Source: Dyella nitratireducens
Lineage (GTDB): Bacteria; Pseudomonadota; Gammaproteobacteria; Xanthomonadales; Rhodanobacteraceae
Reading direction: 5' to 3'
Length of the DNA: 64,000 bases
NCBI RefSeq assembly: GCF_014642835.1
Contig: NZ_BMJA01000001.1
Coordinates: forward strand, 626,540-690,539
Both the position numbers and the translations under genes were made by a program. Shown piece by piece: positions 17,918 through 26,450 of this stretch; positions within the stretch are counted from its first letter, which is position 1, and every line of letters begins with the position of its first letter. The notes under the pieces were generated by a model. It was given only the letters and a program-made list of their open reading frames with translations, did no database searches and was not told where the DNA came from.

Positions 17918-19288
17918 TTACTTCGCCGCGCTGCTTGCCGGAGCCGGTGCAGTGCTGCTCGAAGCCGGCTGCGGATTGTTACTCAGCACGCCTGGCTGCT
18001 TCATGCCGCCCTGCTGTTCCGGAGTCTGCGCCGGCGCGGCGCCACCGGTTACACCTTCGATGTCGCCCACCGGCAGGTAGACTTCGTACTGGGCGTAGGT
18101 GGTGATGTTGCCGGAATTGTCCTTCACCTCAGGCTGCGCTTCGATGTCGTAGCTGCGATCGGTGATTTCGTTGAACTTCAGGCCGTGCGTCTGCGCATAA
18201 GCCTCCAGCTGCTCGCGGGTGTTCTTCACGCCGACGATGGTGCCGTTCCACTTCGCCATCAGCGTGGGCTTGCCGAAGGCCAGCATGGCGCGCACGTTGC
18301 TGTCGATCACCAGGCGGCCATTGCGATCCTTATCACCAGGATTCAGCGCAGGCGCATTGGCCGGAGTGGCGCTGGTGCTGGCGGAAGCCACCTGGCTTGC
18401 CAGCGACGGCGGGGTTTCCGGTGCCAGCTGGTAGCTCTGGCCATTGACGTTGAGGTTGGCGTTGTCGATCGGCATCGCCACGTCAAACGAATAGGTCTGA
18501 TCGCCGAAGTTCGTGGTGTAGACGATGCGTGGACCCGTAATGTTCACGCCCAGCTTCTTAGCCGCCGCCTTGATCTCGTTCTCGGCAGCCGGCACGGCAT
18601 CGTTCATGGCGTCGATCAGGCCACCCTTGAGGTTGATCTGGGTGGACACCAGCAGCACTGGCGTGGCCTTGGGCTGCTCCATGTACGGAATCAGATCGCT
18701 GTAGTCGACATTCGGCACGCTGGCCAACGCGTTCTGCAGGTTGTTCAAGCTGTACTGGATGAAGGCGTCGGGCTGGCCGTGGATGTACAGATTGGAGTAG
18801 CGATCCAACAGGTTGAAACCGTAGCCCACGTCATACGACCAGGTGATCTTGGTCAGCTTGCCGGTGTTGCCCTGGCGTAGCAGATCGAGGGTGAAGTGCT
18901 TGTCGCTACCGCGCCAAGCGTTGTCCACATTCCAGGTGATCTCGGCGCTGTTGACGGTGCTGTCGATCTTGTTGAATGCCGGCGTGGCGTTGGCAATGGT
19001 CAGCTTGCCGTCGCCCACCTTCAGATCCTGGCTGCTCCAGCTGATTTCGGAACCCGGGCCGAAGGCGCTGCCGGAAAGGGTGTACTGGGTCCTCGGATCG
19101 TACGCACGCAACACGCCGTAGTCCGGGAAAGTACGGAAGTTGGACACCATGTCGTAGACCTGGCGCAAGTCCTTGCTCACCACCAATGATCGTTCAACGT
19201 GGCCACTGCCGGGCATGATGATGCCCACCACGACGCCGACAACGACGACGATGATGAGGGCAACGATGAATTCCAGAACACGCGTCAT
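17918..19288 (-). CDS. Membrane-anchored SRPBCC (polyketide cyclase-like) protein
   Basis: 456 aa. An N-terminal transmembrane helix (about 5-27) is followed by an SRPBCC/START-like domain: SLVVSKDLRQVYDMVSNFR, FGPGSEISWSS and later KITWSYDVGYGFNLLDRYS. The middle and C-terminal part has a GyrI-like look (LEAYAQTHGLKF...YEVYLPVG), then a low-complexity Ala/Ser/Pro/Gln tail. It is clearly one protein with a good ribosome site (GGAGA) and its own terminator. The function is unknown; binding of a hydrophobic ligand is a family-level guess. Confidence 0.72.
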   Translation of the reverse strand: MTRVLEFIVALIIVVVVGVVVGIIMPGSGHVERSLVVSKDLRQVYDMVSNFRTFPDYGVLRAYDPRTQYTLSGSAFGPGSEISWSSQDLKVGDGKLTIANATPAFNKIDSTVNSAEITWNVDNAWRGSDKHFTLDLLRQGNTGKLTKITWSYDVGYGFNLLDRYSNLYIHGQPDAFIQYSLNNLQNALASVPNVDYSDLIPYMEQPKATPVLLVSTQINLKGGLIDAMNDAVPAAENEIKAAAKKLGVNITGPRIVYTTNFGDQTYSFDVAMPIDNANLNVNGQSYQLAPETPPSLASQVASASTSATPANAPALNPGDKDRNGRLVIDSNVRAMLAFGKPTLMAKWNGTIVGVKNTREQLEAYAQTHGLKFNEITDRSYDIEAQPEVKDNSGNITTYAQYEVYLPVGDIEGVTGGAAPAQTPEQQGGMKQPGVLSNNPQPASSSTAPAPASSAAK

Positions 19289-19406
19289 TCCAGGTTTCTC
19301 CGAGACGTCTCTCTAAGCTGCGGTGGAAACGCAGGTCGGAACGGACCGCCTTCGGGTGGTCTTCCAACGAGGGAAACCGCATCAGGACGGGGGATCGACC
19401 AGCGCC

Positions 19407-19564
19407 AGGATGCTCTGATTGATTCAGCGTAGGCATCACCGGCCCTGTCTGTTCGCAGGCCACAGGGCCGTTGCGAAGGCAGACTGTCTGTCGAGCCGGC
19501 GGACCGAAGGCATGCGAACAGACAGGGGGTGGTGATGCCTGCGTGGAATCAATCAGAGCATCCT
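19407..19564. repeat. Long imperfect inverted repeat (about 55 nt arms)
   Basis: Left arm 19407-19460 and right arm 19510-19564 are nearly reverse complements (AGGATGCTCTGATTGATTC at both outer ends; CCTGTCTGTTCGCA near both inner ends). The 49 bp centre also holds a competing small hairpin (GGCCCTGT / ACAGGGCC). No ORF of note lies inside. It occupies most of the 382 bp gene-free stretch between the SRPBCC gene and the response regulator; the remaining flanks show nothing recognisable. It could be a miniature mobile element or a structured RNA. Confidence 0.8.
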
Positions 19565-19670
19565 TAAGCTGCCGATGGTACTTGCTCGCGCGAAGGAACG
19601 CTACGGGCCGACACGGCCCGTATCCGCGTTGCGAAGCAGCATTTTCCGACGGCCTAAAGTCATCGGCAGA

Positions 19671-20312
19671 TCAGACGATACCCAGTTCCAATGCCTTGAG
19701 TACCGCGCGTGTGCGATCGCGCACGCCAAGCTTAGAAAGAATGTTGGAGACGTGATTCTTCACGGTGCCCTCCGCCACCTTGAGCGAATTGGCAATTTCC
19801 TTATTGCTGTAGCCGCCGGACAGCAGGCGCAGAATCTCCGTTTCGCGTTCGGTCAACGGGTCGGGCTGCTCCAGGCTGGTGAACTGATTGTGGATGCGCC
19901 CCACACCGGCCAGGAGCCGCTGGGTAACCATCGGCGCGACCAGTGAGCCACCGCTGGCAACGGTGCGCACGGCTTCTACCAGCTGTTCCAGCGACACATC
20001 CTTCAGCAGATAGCCGCGCGCGCCGGCCTTCAAGCCCTGGAGCACAAGCTGATCATCATCGAAGGTGGTGAGGATGATGGTGGGCGGCAATTCGTTGCGT
20101 GCCGAAAGCGCCTGCAACACTTCCAGGCCGCTCATGTTGGGCATGCGCAGGTCTAGCAGCACGACGTCAGGCTTGATGCGCGGAATATCCTGCACGGCCT
20201 GCACGCCATCCGCACACTCGGCCACCACGCGAATGTCCTCGGCCAGATCGAGCAGGGAACGCACACCCTGGCGCACCAGGTTCTGGTCGTCGACGAGACA
20301 AACGGAAATCAT
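19671..20312 (-). CDS. NarL/FixJ-family response regulator
   Basis: 213 aa. An N-terminal receiver domain has acidic residues VDDQ, phospho-acceptor Asp54 (LLDLRMP) and conserved Lys (YLLKD). The C-terminal LuxR-type helix-turn-helix is LTERETEILRLLSGGYSNKEIANSL...VKNHVSNILSKL. GAGG precedes the ATG. The cognate kinase lies upstream on the same strand, but 241 bp away across a nested palindrome, which is unusual for such pairs. Targets are unknown. Confidence 0.94.
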   Translation of the reverse strand: MISVCLVDDQNLVRQGVRSLLDLAEDIRVVAECADGVQAVQDIPRIKPDVVLLDLRMPNMSGLEVLQALSARNELPPTIILTTFDDDQLVLQGLKAGARGYLLKDVSLEQLVEAVRTVASGGSLVAPMVTQRLLAGVGRIHNQFTSLEQPDPLTERETEILRLLSGGYSNKEIANSLKVAEGTVKNHVSNILSKLGVRDRTRAVLKALELGIV

Positions 20313-20342
20313 TGCGGATCCTCGCAGCAGAGATGGCTTGTC

Positions 20343-20527
20343 AGAGCCTGTTTACGATCCATGCGTAGTGCGCGTTGCCTCTGCGCGGTCGTCAGGTGGC
20401 GGTGCGTGGCGCAGCGCCAGACTGGCTGTCTGGTCAAGCCGCGCGTCGCTGCCTGACGACCGCGCAGAGGCAACCCTTGGGCCGGCAGTTCTCGGCGCGT
20501 GCTGCGCAGGGATCGTAAACAGGCTCT
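20343..20527. repeat. Nested inverted-repeat element between kinase and regulator genes
   Basis: Outer arms are perfect over 18 nt (20343-20360 AGAGCCTGTTTACGATCC and its complement at 20510-20527). Inner arms are perfect over 23 nt (20374-20396 and 20452-20474, starting GTTGCCTCTGCGCGGTCG). The 55 bp core has short GC-rich hairpins. The two nested perfect arm pairs give a compact 185 bp element without an ORF, as expected of a MITE-like insertion or a structured intercistronic RNA. Confidence 0.85.
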
Positions 20528-20553
20528 AAGCCTTATGAAATTCTGGCAAGTCA

Positions 20554-21780
20554 TCAGGTAAGGCTCAATGCAGGGGGTTCGAACCGGGACGGCGTGTGGG
20601 CGAGCACCGAGGGTTCCCCCAGTGGAAGACGGATGCTGAGGGCAAAACCCTGCCCCACCCCGCTCTCCATGGTGACGTTGCCGCCAAATTCGGCCAGGCG
20701 CTCGCGCATGCCCGACAACCCATTGCCTGGCGTGATGTCGCCGGCGCCGCGGCCATCGTCCCGCGCGCACAGGCTGAGCAGGGTCTCGTCCTCATAAGTA
20801 AAGGTGAGCCACAAGTTGCGGGCACCGGCATGGCGTGCCGTGTTGGTGATGATCTCCTGCACACAGCGCAGCAGCACCTGCGCACGGCGCGGATCCTCCA
20901 CGCTGAAGCGTGGCGGGATGGTCAGGTGAACGTGCAGGCTTGGCACGCCGTCGATCAGGCTTTGCAGGGCCTGGGTCAGGTCAATGGCATCGTCCTGACG
21001 CAACTCGCTCACCGCCTCACGCACGTCGGTCAGCAGCAGGCGCGCCGTGCTTTGCGCCTTGCGCACGTGCACGGCAGCCGATTCATTGCTGAGATGGCTG
21101 GCCACTTCCAGATTGAGACTCAGCGCAGTGAGGTGATGGCCGATCAGGTCGTGCAGCTCGCGCGCAATGCGCATGCGCTCGGCGATGCGTGTGGATTCGG
21201 CCAGCAATGCGCGGGTGGCGCGCAACTCGGAGTTGAGCCGCCGCTGCACTTCGCGCTCTTCCGCCTGCTGGCTGGCCACGGTTGACACCACGAACACCAG
21301 GCCGGAAAACGCCGTATAGATGCAAGCCTGCAGAAATGCGAGGGTAAGGCTGTACTTCTGCAATTCGGGGAAGGTGGAGAACAACGCCGTCAGACAAAGC
21401 GCCTGCAGCACCATCCACGCCACGCTGATCCAGAACGGTACCACCCACGGCAGGATCACCGACACCACCACCAGCAGGATCGCCGAGAGGCCGCTATGAC
21501 TGTACCAGCCCACCAGCAGCGCCGCCGCGGTCATGAGCAACAGGCCGCATAAGCGCGCGCCGACATGCGTACGCGAGCCGAGGTTGTTCGTGACCAGCAA
21601 ATAGAGCATGCCGAACACCAAATAGAAGAGCAGGCAAAGCAACAAGGCGAAATTCGGGCGATGCAACAAATCCAACCGCTCCGTAGCCCAGCGGGTGAAC
21701 AGCGGCGTGCCGTCGCATAGGTAGGCGACGAGCCCCGTGATGCGCAAAAGCCGTATGTGATTGAAATTGGTCATGGCCAT
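20554..21780 (-). CDS. NarL-type sensor histidine kinase
   Basis: 408 aa from the ATG at 21780; another ATG two codons later (21774) is equally possible. Five or six membrane helices span about residues 40-170 without a large periplasmic loop. The HisKA_3 box ERMRIARELHDLIGHHLTAL carries phospho-acceptor His210. The HATPase part ends with NGLSGMRERLAEFGG and GFALSIRLPLG. This is the HPK7-type partner of LuxR-family regulators, so it is expected to phosphorylate the adjacent regulator. The signal is probably sensed within the membrane. Confidence 0.91.
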   Translation of the reverse strand: MAMTNFNHIRLLRITGLVAYLCDGTPLFTRWATERLDLLHRPNFALLLCLLFYLVFGMLYLLVTNNLGSRTHVGARLCGLLLMTAAALLVGWYSHSGLSAILLVVVSVILPWVVPFWISVAWMVLQALCLTALFSTFPELQKYSLTLAFLQACIYTAFSGLVFVVSTVASQQAEEREVQRRLNSELRATRALLAESTRIAERMRIARELHDLIGHHLTALSLNLEVASHLSNESAAVHVRKAQSTARLLLTDVREAVSELRQDDAIDLTQALQSLIDGVPSLHVHLTIPPRFSVEDPRRAQVLLRCVQEIITNTARHAGARNLWLTFTYEDETLLSLCARDDGRGAGDITPGNGLSGMRERLAEFGGNVTMESGVGQGFALSIRLPLGEPSVLAHTPSRFEPPALSLT

Positions 21781-22045
21781 GGTGAGCATCATAGGCCCGC
21801 GCAGGGGCACGGTGTCATGCGCGGGAAGTCACGTGTGGGGCGGCGTAAACCGGACATCGCAAAAACCGGACGCGGTGCGCTTGCGGGTCATCGCTCTTCC
21901 CTACTCATGATGCCCCATTCCTTGTTTTTACAAACCTTTTACATGCCGCAATACGGGATGTGCCGCCCGATGTCGCATGCCATAATGCGCCAGAGCTGGG
22001 CCGTCAGTCGGTCTTGACTAGCCACTATTTACTGCGGAGCAACGA

Positions 22046-22669
22046 ATGGCCCTTGCCATCCGCGACGTGCGCGAGCACGACCTGGATGCCGTCCTGGCAC
22101 TCAACAACACTGCCGGTCGCTCCATCCTCGCCCTGGATGCAGAACGGTTGCGCTACTTCTACGAGCACGCCGATTACTTCCGTGTGGCAGAAATCGATGG
22201 CCATCTCGCCGGCTTCCTGATCGCCCTGCGCGACAGCCGCGATTACGCCAGCCCCAACTATCTGTGGTTCAGCGAGCACTATCCGTCGTTCGTCTACATC
22301 GACCGCATCGTGATCGCCAATGCGTATCGGCGACACGGCCTGGGTCGCATTTTCTATTGCGACGTGAACAGCTACGCCGAAGTGCGGGTGCCGCTGCTTA
22401 CCTGCGAAGTATTCCTGGAACCGGCCGACGACGTGGTCGTGCTGTTCCATGGCACCTACGGCTTCCAGGAAGTAGGCCAGCAACGCATGGGCGAACGCGG
22501 GCCACAGGTGAGCCTGCTCGCCAAAGACCTACCCAGCTACGCCTACGTACGCGATACCTACCTGGAACATGCCGGCCTGCCCGACCTTCCCTGGCTGGCG
22601 GGCCGCGATCTCCCTTTGGCTAACCAAGACTCCCAAGCACGCCGCCTCGCCGGAGAGCGGCGTTCATGA
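22046..22669 (+). CDS. GNAT family N-acetyltransferase
   Basis: 207 aa. The acetyl-CoA-binding loop is RRHGLG (95-100), preceded by YIDRIVIANAYR. GGAG lies seven bases before the ATG. The last four bases overlap the minC start (ATGA), so the gene is translationally coupled to minC. The substrate is unknown; the genetic coupling to the division-site selection genes is the only functional hint. Confidence 0.87.
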   Translation: MALAIRDVREHDLDAVLALNNTAGRSILALDAERLRYFYEHADYFRVAEIDGHLAGFLIALRDSRDYASPNYLWFSEHYPSFVYIDRIVIANAYRRHGLGRIFYCDVNSYAEVRVPLLTCEVFLEPADDVVVLFHGTYGFQEVGQQRMGERGPQVSLLAKDLPSYAYVRDTYLEHAGLPDLPWLAGRDLPLANQDSQARRLAGERRS

Positions 22670-23451
22670 ATGCAAAAATGGAAACATCTGATGCCTGCGA
22701 TCTGCGTTTCGGGCAGGTCGGTATTGCCTGTGTGCGTGTGCGGCGCCTCGACGCCGCAGCCTTGTGCGAAGAACTGGAACGCCGCGTGCGTTCTGCGCCA
22801 CAGCTGTTTTCGCGCGCTGCGGTGGTGCTGGATCTAAGCCACCTGCTCAACTTGCCGGATGACGGCACCGTCGACGCGTTGCTCGAAGCGGTGCGCAGCG
22901 CCGGCATGCTGCCGGTCGGCCTGGCCTACGGCACCAGCGCCACCGAAGCACTGGCCCAGCGTATGGGCCTGCCGCTGATTGCCAAGTTCCGCGCCGCCTA
23001 CGAACCCGCCGACGGCGGCAGCATCGCACCGCCTGCTCCGTCTGCCGCGCCCTCCGCCGCTGAGCCCGCACCAGCCTCAGTGCCAGTGCGCGAACCGGTG
23101 CTGTCCCAACCGGCCAATACGGTCGGTGCGCAACGCCATGATGGCACGTTGCGTTCCGGCCAGCAGGTCTATGCGCGCGATCGTGACCTGATCGTGGTCG
23201 GCACCGTCGCCAATGCCGCCGAAGTGATCGCCGATGGCAGCATCCATGTTTACGGCAGCCTGAAGGGCCGTGCGATGGCAGGCGCGCAAGGCGACACGAA
23301 AGCGCGTATTTTCATCTCGGATTTCCGCGCCGAACTGGTGGCCATCGCCGGCCACTACCGCGTGTTCGAGCAGATACCGAAAGACCTGGAGGGCCAGTCC
23401 GTGCAATGCTGGCTCGATGGCGAAAAACTGCTGATTGCACCGCTGAAGTAA
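22666..23451 (+). CDS. minC: Septum site-determining protein MinC
   Basis: 261 aa. It inhibits FtsZ assembly away from midcell together with MinD. The N-terminal domain (about 8-108, FGQVGIACVRVRRLDAAALCEEL) is divergent, followed by an Ala/Pro-rich linker (about 120-150). The C-terminal beta-helix has the family signature LRSGQQVYARDRDLIVVGTV, GSIHVYGSLKGRAMAGAQGD and IFISDFRAELVAIAG, which binds MinD. It overlaps the GNAT gene by 4 bp. MinD follows after 61 bp. Confidence 0.95.
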   Translation: MNAKMETSDACDLRFGQVGIACVRVRRLDAAALCEELERRVRSAPQLFSRAAVVLDLSHLLNLPDDGTVDALLEAVRSAGMLPVGLAYGTSATEALAQRMGLPLIAKFRAAYEPADGGSIAPPAPSAAPSAAEPAPASVPVREPVLSQPANTVGAQRHDGTLRSGQQVYARDRDLIVVGTVANAAEVIADGSIHVYGSLKGRAMAGAQGDTKARIFISDFRAELVAIAGHYRVFEQIPKDLEGQSVQCWLDGEKLLIAPLK

Positions 23452-23456
23452 TCGAT

Positions 23457-23475
23457 GCTCTGATTCATTCAGAGC
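23457..23475. promoter_or_regulatory. Small hairpin between minC and minD
   Basis: GCTCTGA / TCAGAGC arms around TTCAT, with no following T-run. It may stabilise or process the minC-minD message. The sequence resembles the outer end of the long inverted repeat at 19.4 kb. Confidence 0.45.
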
Positions 23476-23512
23476 ACCAACTATTAGAAGAACATATTTT
23501 CGGAGATGAGCC

Positions 23513-24328
23513 TTGAGTGCTGAGATTATCGTTGTGACGTCCGGCAAGGGCGGCGTGGGCAAGACCACCACCAGCGCGTCGCTTGCCACGGGCCTGGCGA
23601 TGAGCGGCAAAAAAGTGGCCGTGATCGATTTCGACGTCGGCCTGCGCAACCTCGATCTGATCATGGGCTGCGAGCGCCGCGTGGTGTATGACTTCGTCAA
23701 CGTGATCCAGGGCGAAGCCACCATCAAGCAGGCGCTGATCAAGGACAAGCGCCACGAAAATCTCTATGTGCTCGCCGCCAGCCAGACGCGCGACAAGGAT
23801 GCGCTCACGCAGGAAGGCGTGGAGAAAGTGCTCGAAGAGTTGAGCAAAGACGGCTTCGACTACGTCATCTGCGATTCGCCTGCCGGCATCGAGAAGGGCG
23901 CGCACCTGGCGATGTATTTCGCCGATCACGCCATGGTGGTGGTGAATCCGGAAGTTTCTTCGGTGCGCGACTCCGATCGCATCCTGGGTCTGCTCGCCAG
24001 CAAGACCCGCCGCGCCGAACGTGGCGACGGTACCGTCACCCAGCACCTGCTATTGACGCGCTACAACCCCTCGCGTGTCGAACAAGGTGAAATGCTCAGC
24101 GTGAAAGATGTGGAAGAAATTCTCGGCATCAACGTGATCGGTGTGATTCCGGAATCGGAAAATGTGCTGGCCGCCTCCAACTCCGGCGTGCCGGTGATCC
24201 TGGACGAAAACTCCAACGCCGGTCACGCCTACCGCGACACCGTCGCCCGCCTGCTCGGCGAAACCCGCCCGATGCGCTTTCTCGATGCACCCAAGAAGGG
24301 CTTCTTCCAGCGCGTATTCGGAGGCTGA
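23513..24328 (+). CDS. minD: Septum site-determining ATPase MinD
   Basis: 271 aa (E. coli 270). A ParA/MinD ATPase that recruits MinC to the membrane and is displaced by MinE. The deviant Walker A is [10 protein letters not shown] (10-19) with the signature Lys12; [14 protein letters not shown] and [11 protein letters not shown] follow. The C-terminal [11 protein letters not shown] is the amphipathic membrane-targeting helix. The start is TTG, chosen because GGAG sits seven bases upstream and the in-frame homology begins there; the nearby ATG is out of frame. Confidence 0.97.
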   Translation: MSAEIIVVTSGKGGVGKTTTSASLATGLAMSGKKVAVIDFDVGLRNLDLIMGCERRVVYDFVNVIQGEATIKQALIKDKRHENLYVLAASQTRDKDALTQEGVEKVLEELSKDGFDYVICDSPAGIEKGAHLAMYFADHAMVVVNPEVSSVRDSDRILGLLASKTRRAERGDGTVTQHLLLTRYNPSRVEQGEMLSVKDVEEILGINVIGVIPESENVLAASNSGVPVILDENSNAGHAYRDTVARLLGETRPMRFLDAPKKGFFQRVFGG

Positions 24329-24333
24329 CCGCC

Positions 24334-24609
24334 ATGGGTATTCTCGATTTTCTAAAGCGGAAACCCGAACCGACCGCTGTCGTGGCGAAGGAGCGGCTGC
24401 GCATCATCGTGGCACAGGAGCGCTCCACGCGCGGCGCCCCCGATTATTTGCCGCTGCTGCGCAACGAACTGCTCGAAGTCATCAAGAAATACGTCAATGT
24501 CGACCTCGATGCGATCAACATCAATGTCGAGCGCGACAGCGGGCATGAGGTGCTGGAGCTGTCGGTGGCGTTACCGGATGGCAAGGCGGCGGAGAATCCG
24601 GCGACTTGA
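24334..24609 (+). CDS. minE: Cell division topological specificity factor MinE
   Basis: 91 aa. It stimulates MinD ATPase and drives pole-to-pole oscillation. The N-terminal [22 protein letters not shown] holds the membrane-targeting and MinD-contacting part; IIVAQERS and the [18 protein letters not shown] dimer domain follow. Its GGAGG ribosome site overlaps the minD stop, 5 bp upstream. Confidence 0.97.
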   Translation: MGILDFLKRKPEPTAVVAKERLRIIVAQERSTRGAPDYLPLLRNELLEVIKKYVNVDLDAININVERDSGHEVLELSVALPDGKAAENPAT

Positions 24610-24649
24610 TGCACTCTCCCCACGGCGAGGAGCGAATCTCGCGCAACGG

Positions 24650-24733
24650 GTAGGTTGGGTTAGCGCAGCGTAACCCAACAATCCAGCCATTTACGCGGAT
24701 CCTGTTGGGTTACGCTGCGCTAACCCAACCTAC
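24650..24733. repeat. Palindromic intergenic repeat, family A copy 3
   Basis: The cleanest copy: 31 nt perfect arms 24650-24680 and 24703-24733 (GTAGGTTGGGTTAGCGCAGC and its inverse) around a 22 bp spacer. It follows minE by 40 bp and ends 10 bp before the GTG of the next gene, so it could both end min transcription and mask that gene's ribosome site. Confidence 0.92.
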
Positions 24734-24742
24734 GGAAACCAC

Positions 24743-25222
24743 GTGCCGTCATCAGTCCTCCGCGTCGCCGACATCGACGGCACTGCCGTCGAAGCCCTGC
24801 TCGCTCATCATGGCCTGAGCCTCTCGCTCGTCGCCGATGGTGAAGCGATTCCCGGCAGCTTCTGGGGTGACGACGAAGCCGGCATCATCGGCCACACCGT
24901 TTATGCGCGCGGCGACACCCCCGTGCATTCGGTGCTGCACGAAGCCGGTCACCTGATCGTGCTACCGCCAGCGCGCCGCGGCGACGTACATACCGACGCC
25001 ACCGATTCGATCGAGGAAGAAGATGCAGTCTGCTACCTGCAGATCGTGCTGGGCGACGTACTGCCTGGCGTAGGGCGCGAACGCATCATGGCCGATATGG
25101 ATGCCTGGGGTTACACCTTCCGGCTTGGCTCGGCCCGCGCCTGGTTCGAGCACGATGCCGAGAACGCAAAAACTTGGCTGATTGAACACGGGCTCCTAAC
25201 GCCGGCCGGCGAACCGGTATAG
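24743..25222 (+). CDS. Hypothetical protein with HExxH metal-binding motif
   Basis: 159 aa from a GTG start. HEAGH within VLHEAGHLIVLPP is a zincin-type motif; a possible third ligand is in the acidic SIEEEDAVCYLQ stretch. There is no signal peptide or membrane segment. I do not recognise a named family; a metal-dependent peptidase or a degenerate zincin fold is possible. It is 31 bp upstream of the glycosyltransferase gene. Confidence 0.68.
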   Translation: MPSSVLRVADIDGTAVEALLAHHGLSLSLVADGEAIPGSFWGDDEAGIIGHTVYARGDTPVHSVLHEAGHLIVLPPARRGDVHTDATDSIEEEDAVCYLQIVLGDVLPGVGRERIMADMDAWGYTFRLGSARAWFEHDAENAKTWLIEHGLLTPAGEPV

Positions 25223-25253
25223 TGCGCGACGCCTGATTGCCACGAAGCCCACC

Positions 25254-26345
25254 GTGCTGAAAAACACGCGCTACTACGACCCGATCAACGATTTTCGCCG
25301 CAGCATCGCGCGCCGGCTGATGCGGCTGGTGTTCGGCAGCCATGGGCAGCCGACCTCGGAACCACTGCCGGCCAAGGGCATCTACCGCATCCTGGTCTGC
25401 CATGTAAGCCACAGCCTTGGCAACACGCTACTGCTGACGCCGCTGTTGTCGGAGCTGGAAAAGGTCTATCCCGCGGCAGAGATCGACATCCTCACACGCA
25501 GTCCGATCGCCGAGACCGTCTACGGTCATTTCTTCAACGTGCTGCGCATCTTCCGCTTGCCGGCACATGGTGTGGGGCATCCATTCCAGTTCTTCGGCAC
25601 GCTGCGGCGCATGCGCAAGATCCGCTACGACCTGGCGATCGATGCCGATCCCCTGTCGCAAACCGGTCGCCTGCTGACGCTGTTGTCGAACTCCACGTAT
25701 ACGCTGGGCTTCAGCAGTCCGAAAAAGCATGGCGAGATCACCCATGCAGTACCGCTCCCCGACACGATGGAAAGCAAGGGACGGCGCCCGGTCTATCTCC
25801 TGCGCCATGCCATGGGGCGCGACGTTGCCGCCGAGTATCCCGTGCCGGACATCCGCCTCAGCACCGACGAGCGCACGCAAGGGAAAGACGCGCTGATGCG
25901 TTCGCTCGCCGCCAGCGGCATCACATCGCCAGGACGCGGCATCATTGGCATCTTTGGCAATGCGACCGGTAACAAGCTGCTGGGCGAAGCGTGGTGGACA
26001 CGCTTCATGCAGGTACTGGAAGCGGCGCATCCCGAGCATCGCTTCGTGGAAATTCTGCCGCACTCGGGCGAGACGATGCTCGGTTCGCGCTATCCCGCGT
26101 ACTACTCCACCGACCTGCGCAAACTTGCCTGCGTGCTATCGGGTTTGGACGTCTATATCAGCGCCGACTGCGGCGTGATGCATCTGGCCTGTGCTTCGGA
26201 TGTCCCCACGATGGGCATCTTCACCGTGACCAATGCTGCCGAGTGGGGGCCATACGGCCCCAACCGGCATGTGATTCACGCGCAGGGCAAGGAGCCCGAA
26301 GATGTAGCACGGATCATCGCCGCCATGCCGGAGTTCAACTCGTAG
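25254..26345 (+). CDS. Glycosyltransferase family 9 (heptosyltransferase-like)
   Basis: 363 aa from GTG. It has the GT9 layout: N-terminal YRILVCHVSHSLGNTLLLTPLLSELEKVYP, ending at a GDxLL-like turn changed to GNTLLL, and C-terminal SGLDVYISADCGVMHLACASDVPTMGIF with the acceptor loop. Members add ADP-heptose or related sugars to LPS core. Which sugar cannot be told. Its stop codon TAG is supplied by the family B repeat that follows. Confidence 0.88.
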   Translation: MLKNTRYYDPINDFRRSIARRLMRLVFGSHGQPTSEPLPAKGIYRILVCHVSHSLGNTLLLTPLLSELEKVYPAAEIDILTRSPIAETVYGHFFNVLRIFRLPAHGVGHPFQFFGTLRRMRKIRYDLAIDADPLSQTGRLLTLLSNSTYTLGFSSPKKHGEITHAVPLPDTMESKGRRPVYLLRHAMGRDVAAEYPVPDIRLSTDERTQGKDALMRSLAASGITSPGRGIIGIFGNATGNKLLGEAWWTRFMQVLEAAHPEHRFVEILPHSGETMLGSRYPAYYSTDLRKLACVLSGLDVYISADCGVMHLACASDVPTMGIFTVTNAAEWGPYGPNRHVIHAQGKEPEDVARIIAAMPEFNS

Positions 26346-26415
26346 GTTGGAGTGCAAACCCCAACGTGGCGCGATGACATGCATGGCGATGTTGGGGTTT
26401 GCCCTCCCAACCTAC
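26342..26415. repeat. Palindromic intergenic repeat, family B copy 1
   Basis: Arms GGTTGGAGTGCAAACCCCAA (26342-26365 region) and its inverse (26391-26415) around 25 bp. It provides the stop codon of the glycosyltransferase gene and lies before the fluoride riboswitch, so it probably isolates the crcB unit. Confidence 0.87.
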
Positions 26416-26450
26416 CCACGATCATCCGCATCCGCTAGCATGCGGCGCAT

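Noticed and set aside
20309-20770. Possible ORF across the kinase end and the nested palindrome
   Set aside because: Its sequence is the palindrome read in frame plus a shadow of the kinase; no start signal.
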